The notes below the pieces were generated by a model. The model saw nothing but the letters and a program-made list of their open reading frames with translations. It searched no databases and had not been told where the DNA came from. The translations under genes and the position numbers were made by a program. 64,000 nucleotides of DNA from Achromobacter deleyi (lineage in GTDB: Bacteria; Pseudomonadota; Gammaproteobacteria; Burkholderiales; Burkholderiaceae_B): the NCBI RefSeq assembly GCF_902859705.1, contig NZ_CADIJO010000008.1:124001-188000 (forward strand), given 5' to 3'. Numbering within the stretch: position 1 is the first letter of the stretch; every line of letters starts with the position of its first letter. Of the stretch, positions 1 through 7,933 are shown in pieces.

Positions 1-642
1 TCGGAAGACGTGGCCGTGGCCGCCCTGCCCGCCGCGCTGGGCCGCCTGCGGCGCGCCTGCCCGCAGTTGCACCTGGAGGTCGTGGTGGACGACGGCGAAA
101 GGCTGGCCGCCCGCTGGCAGGAAGGCATGCTGGATGTGGCGGTGGGCGTGTGCGCGGCGTTCGTGGATGAACCCGTGCAGACCTGGGCGGTGGACCTGCA
201 CTGGGTCTGCGCCATCGACGAAGCGCCCGACCCGGACGCGCCGCTGGATGTGATCGTGTATGCCGAACCGTGCTCGTGGCGCCGCCTGGCGTTTGATACG
301 CTGACCGCCGCGGGCCGCGATTTTCGGGTCACGCTGACGAGCCACAATGTGGGCGCCACGATTGCCGCGGTGGAAAACGGCCTGGGCGTGGCGCTGCTGT
401 CCAGCGAATGCCTGCGGCCCGACACCATGCGCATCATTTCGCTCGGGCCCGATAGCCCGCCCAGTCTGCGTGCGCAGTTCGGCATGTATGCATCGAAGCG
501 GCTGAACGACAGCGGCCGCGCCGCGGTGTCGTTGCTGCGGGAAAGCTTGCAGAATTGGGGCGCGCCGCAGCCATCACGGCCGATCGGCGCGGGGACTTCG
601 CACTTGCCAGAGGCCCTGCCCGCCGTGGGGCTGGCCGGCTAG
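1..642 (+). CDS. LysR-family transcriptional regulator, C-terminal part (partial)
   Basis: The gene runs in from the left edge: the frame is open from base 1 (Ser-Glu-Asp-Val...), so the N-terminal DNA-binding half lies outside the window. What is visible is about 213 residues of a periplasmic-binding-protein-like effector domain. It has the usual LysR landmarks: an opening segment of the type 'LPAALGRLRRACPQLHLEV', a middle strand where the second subdomain begins, and a late 'VENGLGVALLSSECL' helix. The tail after 'LLRESLQNWG' is a poorly conserved Pro/Ala-rich extension. It ends only 9 bases before the convergent unknown gene. Target genes cannot be judged because the upstream side is missing. 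Confidence 0.85.
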   Translation, partial: SEDVAVAALPAALGRLRRACPQLHLEVVVDDGERLAARWQEGMLDVAVGVCAAFVDEPVQTWAVDLHWVCAIDEAPDPDAPLDVIVYAEPCSWRRLAFDTLTAAGRDFRVTLTSHNVGATIAAVENGLGVALLSSECLRPDTMRIISLGPDSPPSLRAQFGMYASKRLNDSGRAAVSLLRESLQNWGAPQPSRPIGAGTSHLPEALPAVGLAG

Positions 643-651
643 TTCGACGGC

Positions 652-1488
652 CTATCCGGCCGTGGCCGGCGCATCCACGGACTCACCGAATACGCCGCGC
701 CAGGCCTGCGTCAACACCGCGGCCTGTCCATCCGCGACCCACTGCGCGCCGCCCAACGCCATGGCGGCGTACAGGCAGGCATCGCTGACATCGCGCCACA
801 TCGGCGCCAGCCATTGTTCGATTTCACCGTCGTCTTCGATCAGCTCGAAAGCGGCGTCGCCGTCCAGCGCCTGGGCGCGTTCGCGCACCAGGGTGTGTAT
901 CAGCAGAAAGCCGGCGTGGATGGGCGAACGTTGCTTGTCGAGGCGGCGCGTGGCCGAGAGCACGCCGTCCCAGGCTTGCAGGGCGCCATCGGTTTCGGGC
1001 GCGGCGCCGGAAGGCGATCCGGACGACGTATCGGCGTCGGAGGCGTACCCGGACGGCGCGGCGCCATCATCAGCGGACCAACGCATCCAGGCGCGGTCCC
1101 AGGCCCGCCACGCCTGCGGCGGCACGCCGGCCGCAAGTTGCTCGGCCTGCGGGCGCGACAGGTTGCGTATCTGCTCAAGCAGGCTGACCACCGCCCCGCC
1201 CTGCGGGCCGAACAACGTCGAGACGGGCAATTCCTCGAGCAGTTCGATCGCGGCGGCGCGCCAGTAGCCAGGCTGCGCCACCAGACCCGACATATCGCCC
1301 AACTGCGTCACCCGCACCCGCCACAGACGGCCGGGCCAACGGCTGCCGATCGTGATGCCGGCCACCGACTGCTCGACCACCATCCAGGGCGGCACGGCCT
1401 GCGCCAGGCTGACCTGGTGGCCCGATCGATTCAGGCAAAGCGATGCGTCCGGCGCATCGAACCAGAAGCCCTCGCGTTCAGCCGGCAA
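652..1488 (-). CDS. hypothetical protein coupled to the GntR regulator
   Basis: A 278-residue soluble protein I do not recognise; no signal peptide or membrane segment is visible. The first 120 residues look folded (regular hydrophobic pattern, Trp-rich, 'LGDMSGLVAQPGYWR'). A low-complexity Ser/Gly/Pro linker lies near residues 145-165, and a second, acidic helical part follows ('AFELIEDDGEIEQWL'). The frame starts with TTG one base after the stop of the GntR gene, and an AAGG sequence inside the end of that gene sits about 9 bases upstream. Translation is therefore probably coupled to the regulator. An internal ATG at residue 35 is an alternative start. The coupling hints at a role related to the regulator's locus, but the sequence does not show what. 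Confidence 0.6.
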   Translation of the reverse strand: MPAEREGFWFDAPDASLCLNRSGHQVSLAQAVPPWMVVEQSVAGITIGSRWPGRLWRVRVTQLGDMSGLVAQPGYWRAAAIELLEELPVSTLFGPQGGAVVSLLEQIRNLSRPQAEQLAAGVPPQAWRAWDRAWMRWSADDGAAPSGYASDADTSSGSPSGAAPETDGALQAWDGVLSATRRLDKQRSPIHAGFLLIHTLVRERAQALDGDAAFELIEDDGEIEQWLAPMWRDVSDACLYAAMALGGAQWVADGQAAVLTQAWRGVFGESVDAPATAG

Positions 1489-1489
1489 G

Positions 1490-2146
1490 CTACGCCGCCT
1501 TGCCCGCGCGCTGGGCCTGGATCAATTCCATGACGTTCAGCGTCAGGCGCGTGGTGTGGCTGCGCATGGCCAGGTAAGCCTGTTCCGGCTGGCCGGCCAG
1601 AATGGCTTCGACGATTTTCTGGTGTTCGCGGTGCGAGACCTCGAAGCGGCGCTCGACCCCGGATTGCGCAGCGCGGAACGGCGCCAGCCGTTCGCGCAGG
1701 CTTTCGACGGCAGCAACCAGCGTGGCGTTCTGGGTGCCCTGGCAGATCAATTGGTGAAAGCGCGAGTTCAGTTCCAGATAGGCCTCGGCGTCGCGCTTGT
1801 CGGCCACCGACTCGGCTTCTTCATGCAGCAGTTCCAGCTGACGGCGCTGCATGGCGCTCATGCGCTGCGTGGCAATGCGGCAACAGAGCGATTCCAGTTC
1901 GCACAGGGCTTCGAGCATGTCGGCCAACTGGTCGGGGCTGGTGTTGATGACGACGCCTCCGCGGCGCGGCACCAGTTCGATCAGGCCGCGCGCGTCCAGC
2001 AACCGCAATGCTTCGCGGACGGGTGTGCGCGACACCTGGAATCGTTGCGCCAGGGCGGGCTCTTCGAGCTTCTCACCGGGAGGCAGGAGGCCGGAGATGA
2101 TGTCTTCGGCGAGCTGTTGGCTGATTTGGGCGGCGATGGTTGGCAC
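1490..2146 (-). CDS. GntR-family transcriptional regulator (FadR/FCD subfamily)
   Basis: A ligand-responsive repressor or activator of the FadR-type GntR group. The N-terminal winged helix is clear (residues about 5-70: 'LPPGEKLEEPALAQRF', 'SRTPVREALRLLDARGLI', 'RRGGVVI'), followed by an all-helical FCD effector domain with the metal-site pattern 'LNSRFHQLI' and 'HREHQKIVEAI'. A TTG 33 bases further out keeps the frame open, but I chose GTG at 2146 because AAGGA lies 5 bases upstream. This gives 218 residues, normal for the family. It is transcribed away from the porin at 2481. FadR-type GntR proteins bind short GT...AC palindromes, and such palindromes recur in this locus, so it is the natural candidate to control the catabolic genes. 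That link is inference. Confidence 0.93.
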   Translation of the reverse strand: MPTIAAQISQQLAEDIISGLLPPGEKLEEPALAQRFQVSRTPVREALRLLDARGLIELVPRRGGVVINTSPDQLADMLEALCELESLCCRIATQRMSAMQRRQLELLHEEAESVADKRDAEAYLELNSRFHQLICQGTQNATLVAAVESLRERLAPFRAAQSGVERRFEVSHREHQKIVEAILAGQPEQAYLAMRSHTTRLTLNVMELIQAQRAGKAA

Positions 2147-2480
2147 TAATGTCCTTCGAATCAGTGTCGGGAGTGGCAAAAATTATACACGCCCCCATTT
2201 TTTGGCCTGATTTCTGGCCAAAAATATTTCAACGACGCCATCTGAGTGCATATCCATATTTCTGTACACATTGAGTGAACACGACTTCGTGTCCGCCTTG
2301 GACAGGCACGCCCGTTCCGGCCGTTTCCGTCACGTCTGTCCAGGGATTTCCCTCATCCCAGGCCCGCTTCCCCTACGTTTGATCTAGGAATCCCAAAAAT
2401 CCTTTGTGTATACACATCAATAACAATGTACACTTTGCGAAAATTATGTACCTTAAACAGGACAAGGGGAGACCAACCAC
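2147..2480. promoter_or_regulatory. divergent control region between gntR gene and first porin
   Basis: A 334-base gap, clearly AT-richer than its surroundings, with no convincing gene. It holds a perfect 12-base palindrome (2405-2416), a nearby TGTACA element (2263-2268), two further GTAC-type half elements downstream of the palindrome (about 2427-2432 and 2447-2451), and a good ribosome binding site for the porin (AGGGGAGA at 2465-2472). No clear sigma-70 pair could be fixed by eye. The layout fits a regulator that controls both itself and the porin. Confidence 0.55.
2405..2416. promoter_or_regulatory. palindromic operator TGTGTATACACA (candidate GntR site 1)
   Basis: A perfect 12-base inverted repeat centred on GTATAC, 65 bases before the porin start codon. 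The same core appears as a perfect palindrome at 5267-5280 and 11574-11585, and again at 11660-11665 and 11679-11686. All are in intergenic control regions of this locus. The form agrees with the GT(A)..TAC operators of FadR-type GntR regulators. Which protein binds is inferred. Confidence 0.6.
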
Positions 2481-3638
2481 ATGGCATCGACTTCAGCCGT
2501 TTTCATGGGCGTCACAAGATCGGGTTCGCGCACCGCGCGCCGGCCCCACCGAAGGCGGGTGGCCGCCGCCGTGCTGGCGGCCAGCGCCGCAAGCCCCGCA
2601 CTGGCTCAGCCGGACAGCAGCGTGCAGATCTACGGCTTCATCAAGGAAGACGTGGAAACAGTCAGGCTGTCGGGCAATGGCCGCTCTGAATCCCTGACCC
2701 GGCTGGTGAACGACCTGTCGGTGCTGGGCTTTCGCGGCCAGGAAAGAATCAGCGGCGATCTTGAAGCGTTCTTCCAGATCGAAACCAATCTGCGCATGAC
2801 CGGCACCGGCACGTCGGAAATCTCCGACCGCAATTCCGGGCTGGGGCTGCGCGGCCCGTGGGGCGAGTTCCTGATGGGGCAATGGGAAATGCCGCTGCGC
2901 TTTGCATCGGTCTATACGGTGGACCCGTTCACGGCCGGCGTGTTCGCGTCGAACTCGATCATGGGCAACGGCTTCACCACGGCCGGCAATGGCGTGGCGC
3001 CGCATTCGTTCGACCGGCGCCAGAAAAACCTCTTCCAATACGCCACGCCAAACTGGCGCGGCTTCAGCCTGAAGATGGGCGTGACGCTGCCCGAACGCAT
3101 GCCCACGGGCAATCCCATGGCGTGGTCGGCGCTGGCCAGCTACGCCAGCGGCGACTGGTTCGTGGCCTGGGGCCACGAGTACCACCGCGACTACTTCTAC
3201 GACGGCTCGGCAGACCATGCCGACCGCCTGGCCGTGACCTACACCTTTGGCGGCACCAAGCTGCGCGGCGCCTACGAACGCCTGCGCTACCAGCCTGCCC
3301 CGGGGCAGTCGGTGTATCGCGATGCCTGGCAACTGGCCGCCACCCAGAGCTTCGGGCCACATCAATTGCGCGCGTCCTACACCTACGGCGCCGACGCGCA
3401 CGGGGACACCACCAAGGCAGTGGGCGGCATCGGCGTGCCGGGCTCGGGGTCCGGCGCCTGGCAGATCTCGCTGGGCTACGGCTACACGCTGTCCAAGCGC
3501 ACCGAGGTCTGGACGTCGTTCACGCGGCTGGTGAACGGCGAGACCGCTCGCTACAACCTGTCCGGCAATCCGCTGCCGCAACTGACGGCGGGCGACGCCG
3601 CGACCGCTTTCGGGGTGGGCATCACGCACAAGTTCTGA
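2481..3638 (+). CDS. outer-membrane porin (Porin_4 type)
   Basis: A 385-residue general porin of the betaproteobacterial 16-strand type. It begins with a basic stretch and hydrophobic segment ending in 'ASPALAQ', a signal peptide cut near residue 42, followed by 'SSVQIYGFIKEDVE', the typical first strand. It closes with alternating strands and a C-terminal Phe ('GVGITHKF'), the outer-membrane insertion signal. The ATG at 2481 has AGGGGAGA 8 bases upstream; an internal ATG at residue 9 would give a shorter signal peptide. It is first in a tandem with the VOC gene 50 bases downstream and sits behind a palindromic operator. It probably admits the small organic substrate of the locus. Porins of this family are weakly selective, so the substrate cannot be read from sequence. 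Confidence 0.92.
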   Translation: MASTSAVFMGVTRSGSRTARRPHRRRVAAAVLAASAASPALAQPDSSVQIYGFIKEDVETVRLSGNGRSESLTRLVNDLSVLGFRGQERISGDLEAFFQIETNLRMTGTGTSEISDRNSGLGLRGPWGEFLMGQWEMPLRFASVYTVDPFTAGVFASNSIMGNGFTTAGNGVAPHSFDRRQKNLFQYATPNWRGFSLKMGVTLPERMPTGNPMAWSALASYASGDWFVAWGHEYHRDYFYDGSADHADRLAVTYTFGGTKLRGAYERLRYQPAPGQSVYRDAWQLAATQSFGPHQLRASYTYGADAHGDTTKAVGGIGVPGSGSGAWQISLGYGYTLSKRTEVWTSFTRLVNGETARYNLSGNPLPQLTAGDAATAFGVGITHKF

Positions 3639-3688
3639 TGCCGCCCGCCACCGCTTTCATCCACCCGGTTCCAACCAGGAGCATCTCC

Positions 3689-4162
3689 ATGAGCAACAAA
3701 CTGCGCCACATCGCCCTGTCCGTGCCCGACCCCTGGGCCGCCGCCGAGTTCTATCAGAACGCATTCGGCTTTCGCAAGGTCGGCGAAACGGATTCGTCGC
3801 TGGCGCGCGGCGTGTACCTTACCGACGGCACCATCAGCATCGCGCTGCTGAACTACAAGAGCGACCACGCGGCGGGCGAAGACCGCGGCAAGGATTTCGT
3901 CGGCCTGCACCATATCGGCGTCTGGGTCGAAGATATCGCCGAAGCCCGCAAGACGGTCGAGGCCGCGGGCGGCAACTACTACATGGGCGAGGTGCCGGTG
4001 AAGGGCAACATCTTCTATGAAGTGAAGTACCGCGACCCGAACGGCATCATCATCGACCTGACCGACCACGGCTGGGGCGGCGCGTCCCGCGCGGGCGGTG
4101 ATGGCGATGCGGGCCCGGCCCTGCGCAACCCCGACCTGAAAGCCGATCGCAACGGTCTTTGA
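3689..4162 (+). CDS. VOC superfamily protein (glyoxalase/dioxygenase fold)
   Basis: A 157-residue single VOC module: opening strand 'LRHIALSVPDP' with His7, 'FYQNAFGFRKVG', a second half starting 'GLHHIGVWVED' (His74/75), and the closing 'EVKYRDPNGIIIDL'. In metal-dependent VOC enzymes the last ligand is usually Glu in 'DPDGN..E'. Here the equivalent residue is Asp123, so either metal binding uses Asp or the protein is not a typical dioxygenase. The frame stays open far upstream through the porin gene, but AGGAG at 3677-3681, 7 bases before the ATG, fixes the start. It follows the porin by 50 bases and is probably co-transcribed. Isomerase, lyase, dioxygenase or binding roles are all possible. 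Confidence 0.85.
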   Translation: MSNKLRHIALSVPDPWAAAEFYQNAFGFRKVGETDSSLARGVYLTDGTISIALLNYKSDHAAGEDRGKDFVGLHHIGVWVEDIAEARKTVEAAGGNYYMGEVPVKGNIFYEVKYRDPNGIIIDLTDHGWGGASRAGGDGDAGPALRNPDLKADRNGL

Positions 4163-4176
4163 GGCCACGCTTGCGC

Positions 4177-4201
4177 GGCGATGCCCCGCCGGGGCATCGC
4201 C
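4177..4201. terminator. hairpin between convergent genes
   Basis: An 11-base perfect stem (GGCGATGCCCC / GGGGCATCGCC) with a 3-base loop lies between the VOC stop and the stop of the convergent dehydrogenase. There is no U-tract on either strand, so it may be a weak or factor-assisted bidirectional terminator. Confidence 0.4.
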
Positions 4202-4217
4202 GGTTGCCTGCCTGCAA

Positions 4218-5192
4218 TCAGGCGGGCAAGCGAACGGGATGCGCGGGCGCGCCCCGCTCGAACCAGCCGTCCAGGTTGCTGGCCAGCGCCGCATGCTGCG
4301 CAATGCGCGTTTCCGGCGAACGGCCCGCCAGGTGCGGCGTCAGGATGACCTGATCCATCGTGCGCAAGGCTTGCGGCACGACAGGCTCTGTTTCCAACAC
4401 ATCCAGCGCGGCTCCGGCGATGACGCCACGCGCCAACGCGTCGATCAGTGCGTCGGTATCCACGACCGTGCCGCGCGACACATTGACCAGAAAGCCGGCC
4501 GGCCCCAGCGCCTGCAACACACTGGCATTCACCAGGTGATGCGTCTGCGGGCCGCCCGGGCACGTCAAAGCCAGCACGTCCGACGCGGCGGCCAGCGACA
4601 CCGCGTCGCCATGCGGCACGTAGCCGTCGCCGCCCTGCGTGCCTTCATGCCGAAGATAGGCCACCTGCATGCCCACCGCCGCCCCCAGCCTGGCGAGCCG
4701 GTGGCCGATATTGCCCAGGCCCACGATGCCCAGCGTTTTACCGCGCAGGCCGGGCCGCGCGGCGCGCAGGGTTTCCCAACCGCCGGCCTTGACGCCGCGG
4801 TCCAGCGCCGGGATGCCGCGCGCCAGCGCCAGCATGAGGGTCAGCGCGTGGTCGGCCACGACCTGGCCGTTCGCGTCGGGCGCGTGGCAGACGCGTACCT
4901 GCCGTGCCTGCGCGGCCTGCAGGTCGATTTTCTCGTAGCCAGCGCCAAAGCTTGCCACCAGCTGCAGCGCGGGCAGCGTGGCCAGCTCGTCGGCGCTGAG
5001 CCCGGTCGAGCCATTGGTGACCACCGCCCGTGCACGGGCGCGGACGTCGGCGTCGGCCTGCGCCCAGGGGGTCACGTGGTAGCGGGGGGCCACGGCGGCC
5101 AGCCAGTCCGCGTCCAGCGGCAGCCGGGTCAGCACGTGCAGCGGGCCGGCGTGGCCGGCGTCGGTGTTCGGGTTTTTCGGGGTTCCGTTCAT
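4218..5192 (-). CDS. D-isomer-specific 2-hydroxyacid dehydrogenase
   Basis: An NAD(P)-dependent 2-hydroxyacid dehydrogenase of the hydroxypyruvate/glyoxylate reductase type, 324 residues. The Rossmann motif 'GLGNIG' is at 158-163. The catalytic set is complete: Arg240 in 'VNVSRGTVVD', Glu269 in 'LETEP', His287 in 'TPHLAG'. The frame extends to a TTG at 5246, but the ATG at 5192 follows a GAGGAGG sequence (11 bases away) and gives the family length. It is the only enzyme of the locus on the minus strand and diverges from the FAH operon across an operator palindrome. It would interconvert a 2-keto acid and a D-2-hydroxy acid, fitting pathway intermediates such as hydroxypyruvate or related keto acids. 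The exact substrate is not visible. Confidence 0.9.
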   Translation of the reverse strand: MNGTPKNPNTDAGHAGPLHVLTRLPLDADWLAAVAPRYHVTPWAQADADVRARARAVVTNGSTGLSADELATLPALQLVASFGAGYEKIDLQAAQARQVRVCHAPDANGQVVADHALTLMLALARGIPALDRGVKAGGWETLRAARPGLRGKTLGIVGLGNIGHRLARLGAAVGMQVAYLRHEGTQGGDGYVPHGDAVSLAAASDVLALTCPGGPQTHHLVNASVLQALGPAGFLVNVSRGTVVDTDALIDALARGVIAGAALDVLETEPVVPQALRTMDQVILTPHLAGRSPETRIAQHAALASNLDGWFERGAPAHPVRLPA

Positions 5193-5263
5193 GACGGCGC
5201 TTGCCTCCTCAGGGGGTGAAACGGGGGTGAAACGATGAGGGGGCAAAAATTATCACAAACCCT

Positions 5264-5292
5264 TTGACGTGTATACACGTAAGCTTTAAAGT
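5264..5292 (+). promoter_or_regulatory. promoter of FAH operon with operator palindrome in the spacer
   Basis: A -35-like TTGACG (5264-5269) and a -10-like TAAAGT (5287-5292) are separated by 17 bases. The spacer is largely filled by a perfect 14-base palindrome, ACGTGTATACACGT (5267-5280). This is the most extended copy of the GTATAC element in the locus. A repressor bound here would directly block RNA polymerase. It also lies 75 bases upstream of the divergent dehydrogenase, so it could control both directions. Confidence 0.6.
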
Positions 5293-5361
5293 ATTCACAA
5301 AGGCGGTAGTGAGAACACGTAGACCGCCGCTTCACCTCATCATCACAACAAGGAGATCCCC

Positions 5362-6288
5362 GTGATCTGGCACGGCCTAGCAACCTATGAACTGAACGGC
5401 GTCCAACAGCCCGGCCTGGTGGTCGACAACACGCTCTATGACCTGGCGCAACTGGCCCGTGCCAGCCAGGCCGGGCAGACCGGCGGCCTGCCCGCCGTGG
5501 ACGGCCTGCTGGACGACTGGGATGCCGCCGCCCCGCGCCTGGCGTCGCTGGCCGAGCAGGCTCGCGGCCTGGCCGCCGAAGGCCGCGTGGCCGCCATCGA
5601 CGGCGCGGCCTACGCCATTCCCTATCGCCCGCGGCGCATCTTCGGGGTGGCCTCCAACTTCTACGAACACGCCGACGAAATGGGCACGCAGCTCGCCGCC
5701 CGCGCCGAAAGCCAGCCCTACGTCTTCATGAAGGCGCAGAGCAGCGTCATTCCCACCCAGGCCACGGTGCTGATGCCCCCGGAAACCGAAAAACTGGACT
5801 GGGAAGTGGAGCTGGGCGTGGTCATCGGCAAGACCTGCCGCCATGTGTCGGTGGAAGACGCGCTGTCGGTCATTGCCGCCTACACGGTCTTCAACGACAT
5901 CAGCGCCCGCGACCTCAACCGCCGCACCGACTACCCCTTCAAGCACGACTGGTTTCGCGGCAAAAGCTTCGACACGTTCGGGCCGATGGGGCCATGGCTG
6001 GTGCCGGCCGGCTGCATCGCCGATCCGCAGAACCTGCGCATGACGCTGAGCGTCAATGGCGAATCCATGCAGGACGGCAACACCTCGCAGATGATCTTTT
6101 CGGTGGCCGAGCAGATCGCCTACCTGTCGCGCATCCTGACGCTGCAACCCGGTGACCTGATTGCCACGGGCACCCCGGACGGTGTGGGCATGGGCCGCGG
6201 CGTGTATCTCAAGCCTGGCGATACGATGACGGCCTGGGTAGAAGGCATCGGCACCATCGAGAACCCGGTGGCCCTGGAAAGCCGGTAG
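5362..6288 (+). CDS. fumarylacetoacetate hydrolase (FAH) family protein
   Basis: A 308-residue FAH-fold enzyme. This family hydrolyses or decarboxylates 2,4-diketo or acylpyruvate-type intermediates using a divalent metal. The metal-binding set is present: Glu148 and Glu150 in 'WEVELGVVIGK', and Asp179 in 'FNDISARD'. The late signature 'TGTPDGVG' is also present. The GTG start has AAGGAG 6-7 bases upstream. It is the first gene of a tight run (FAH, VOC, esterase, DapA-like lyase, nitroreductase, Bug receptor). In aromatic catabolism such enzymes act after ring cleavage (acylpyruvate hydrolase, 4-oxalocrotonate decarboxylase, 2-hydroxyhepta-2,4-diene-dioate isomerase). In sugar-acid pathways they cleave 2,4-diketo-3-deoxy acids. 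Sequence alone does not choose. Confidence 0.92.
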   Translation: MIWHGLATYELNGVQQPGLVVDNTLYDLAQLARASQAGQTGGLPAVDGLLDDWDAAAPRLASLAEQARGLAAEGRVAAIDGAAYAIPYRPRRIFGVASNFYEHADEMGTQLAARAESQPYVFMKAQSSVIPTQATVLMPPETEKLDWEVELGVVIGKTCRHVSVEDALSVIAAYTVFNDISARDLNRRTDYPFKHDWFRGKSFDTFGPMGPWLVPAGCIADPQNLRMTLSVNGESMQDGNTSQMIFSVAEQIAYLSRILTLQPGDLIATGTPDGVGMGRGVYLKPGDTMTAWVEGIGTIENPVALESR

Positions 6289-6341
6289 CTTGCTACGCAA
6301 CCTGATAACGACGGGGCCAACAGCCCCGCGAGGAGACAACC

Positions 6342-6935
6342 GTGAATGCCGCAGAAACAAAGGCCATCGCACCCATCCGGACCCGCAAGCTCGGGCACCT
6401 GGTGCTGATGGTGCGCGACCTGGAAGCCTCGACCCGCTTCTACACCGAGGTGATGGGCCTGAAGATATCGGACCGCATCGCCGACCAGATGGTCTTCCTG
6501 CGCGCCGGGCAAGACCACCATGACCTGGCCCTGTCGCGCCTGCCGGCCGACGCCCCCGACCGCGACGACCTGCCGCGCTACACCCGCCCCGGGCTGGAGC
6601 ATTTCTCGTACTACGTGGAATCGCTGGACGAAATGAAGCGCGCGGTGGACGTGGCGCGCGCGCTGGGCGTAGAGATCGAGCGCGGCATCGGGCAGCACGG
6701 CCCAGGCAGCAACTGGTTCCTGGTGTTCAAGGACCCGGACGGCAACAACGTCGAGATCTACACCGACATGGAGCAGATACCGACCAGCGCCGAACACGAA
6801 CCGCAGACCTGGGCCCGCGACCTCGAATCGTTCGACCGGCACCGCCTGGCGCATTTCGTGGTGCAGCCGTCGCCGGCGATTCTGGCGGCCAAGGAAGGCC
6901 GGCCCGCGCCGGGCAAGAAAGACAAGCCCGAATGA
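6342..6935 (+). CDS. VOC-family metalloenzyme, candidate extradiol dioxygenase
   Basis: A 197-residue single VOC module with an intact 2-His-1-Glu set: His19 in 'KLGHLVLMVRD', His87 in 'GLEHFSYYV', Glu138 in 'DPDGNNVEIY'. This is the iron-ligand pattern of extradiol ring-cleaving dioxygenases and of other metal VOC enzymes. A C-terminal tail of about 45 residues, ending in a Lys/Pro-rich stretch, continues past the fold. The GTG start has GAGGAG about 8 bases upstream. It lies between an FAH-family hydrolase and an esterase in the same operon. A ring-cleaving or C-C lyase step feeding the FAH enzyme is a reasonable reading, but glyoxalase or fosfomycin-resistance-type chemistry cannot be excluded. 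Confidence 0.87.
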   Translation: MNAAETKAIAPIRTRKLGHLVLMVRDLEASTRFYTEVMGLKISDRIADQMVFLRAGQDHHDLALSRLPADAPDRDDLPRYTRPGLEHFSYYVESLDEMKRAVDVARALGVEIERGIGQHGPGSNWFLVFKDPDGNNVEIYTDMEQIPTSAEHEPQTWARDLESFDRHRLAHFVVQPSPAILAAKEGRPAPGKKDKPE

Positions 6936-6948
6936 GCCGAGGCGCGCG

Positions 6949-7923
6949 ATGACATTCCCCTTCCCGCACGCGCCGTTTCCCGGGCTGGACGACGCGCAGC
7001 GTACCGCCATGCTGACCCTGGGCCCGACCTGGGCCAGCGACATCCAGGGCAACCGGCGCCAGGTCTGCGAGATCTACGACGCCGTCCATGATGGCCTGCC
7101 CGCGGACGGCCTGCATACATTGCCCGCGCAGGCGTATGGCGACGACCCGCGCCAGCAGCTTGACCTATACCTGCCGGCCGCAGCCGACGGCGCCGCGCGG
7201 CCCATCGTGGCCTTCGTGCATGGCGGCGCGTTCCTGCGCGGCAGCAAGGACGCCACGCCGCACATCTATGCCAACGTGCCCAGGCTGTTCGCACGCGCCG
7301 GCTGCGTCGGCGTCAACGTCGAATACCGCCTGGCGCCGCAAGCGCCCTACCCGGCCGGCGCCGACGACGTGGCGGCGGCGGTGGACTGGCTGCGCAGGCA
7401 TGCCGCGGCCTGGGGCGGCGACCCGCGGCGCATCGTGCTGATCGGCCATTCGGCCGGCGGCAGCCACGTCGCCACCTTCCTGACCGACCCGCGCTACCGT
7501 GGCCAGGCGGATGGCGTGGCCGGCGCGGCGCTGATCAGCGCCCGCCTGGAAGCCGACACCCTGCCCGGCAACCCCAACGCCGCCGGCGTGGTGGCCTATT
7601 ACGGCCCGGACCCCGCGTTGCAGCGGCGCCATGCCCCCATGGCGCACGCCGAGGCCATGGCCGTGCCGCTGCTGATCGCGATCGCCGAATACGAAAACCC
7701 TTACCTGGATCGCTACGCGCTGCAGTACGCGGCGCGCGTCGCCGCCGCCGGGCGGATGCCTCGCATCGTCCAGGTGCCCGGACACAACCACACATCCGTG
7801 GTGGCGCACCTGGGCAGCGCCGACGGCGCCTTTGCCGCCGCGCTGCTGGATTTTGTTGCCACGCATGCCGGCCCCTTGCCCATCACCGCCCCCGCTGCCC
7901 CGGCGCCGGGCCGCTCATCCTGA
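6949..7923 (+). CDS. alpha/beta hydrolase, HSL/carboxylesterase type
   Basis: A 324-residue cytosolic esterase of the hormone-sensitive-lipase group. The oxyanion-hole motif HGG is at 91-93. The nucleophile elbow 'GHSAGG' has Ser168. The acid is probably Glu247 in 'AIAEYENP', and the base is His279 or His281 in 'PGHNHTS'. It starts 13 bases after the VOC gene. Spacing to the next gene is only 10 bases, so it sits inside one operon. It probably opens an ester or lactone in the pathway, possibly releasing the compound that later enzymes cleave. The Ala/Pro-rich C-terminal tail has no recognised function. Confidence 0.88.
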   Translation: MTFPFPHAPFPGLDDAQRTAMLTLGPTWASDIQGNRRQVCEIYDAVHDGLPADGLHTLPAQAYGDDPRQQLDLYLPAAADGAARPIVAFVHGGAFLRGSKDATPHIYANVPRLFARAGCVGVNVEYRLAPQAPYPAGADDVAAAVDWLRRHAAAWGGDPRRIVLIGHSAGGSHVATFLTDPRYRGQADGVAGAALISARLEADTLPGNPNAAGVVAYYGPDPALQRRHAPMAHAEAMAVPLLIAIAEYENPYLDRYALQYAARVAAAGRMPRIVQVPGHNHTSVVAHLGSADGAFAAALLDFVATHAGPLPITAPAAPAPGRSS

Positions 7924-7933
7924 GGAACCTTCC

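Noticed and set aside
2858-3688. A long N-terminal extension of the first VOC gene through the porin
   Set aside because: The frame is open, but the extension is out of frame with the porin and not VOC-like. A ribosome binding site before the ATG at 3689 defines the true start.
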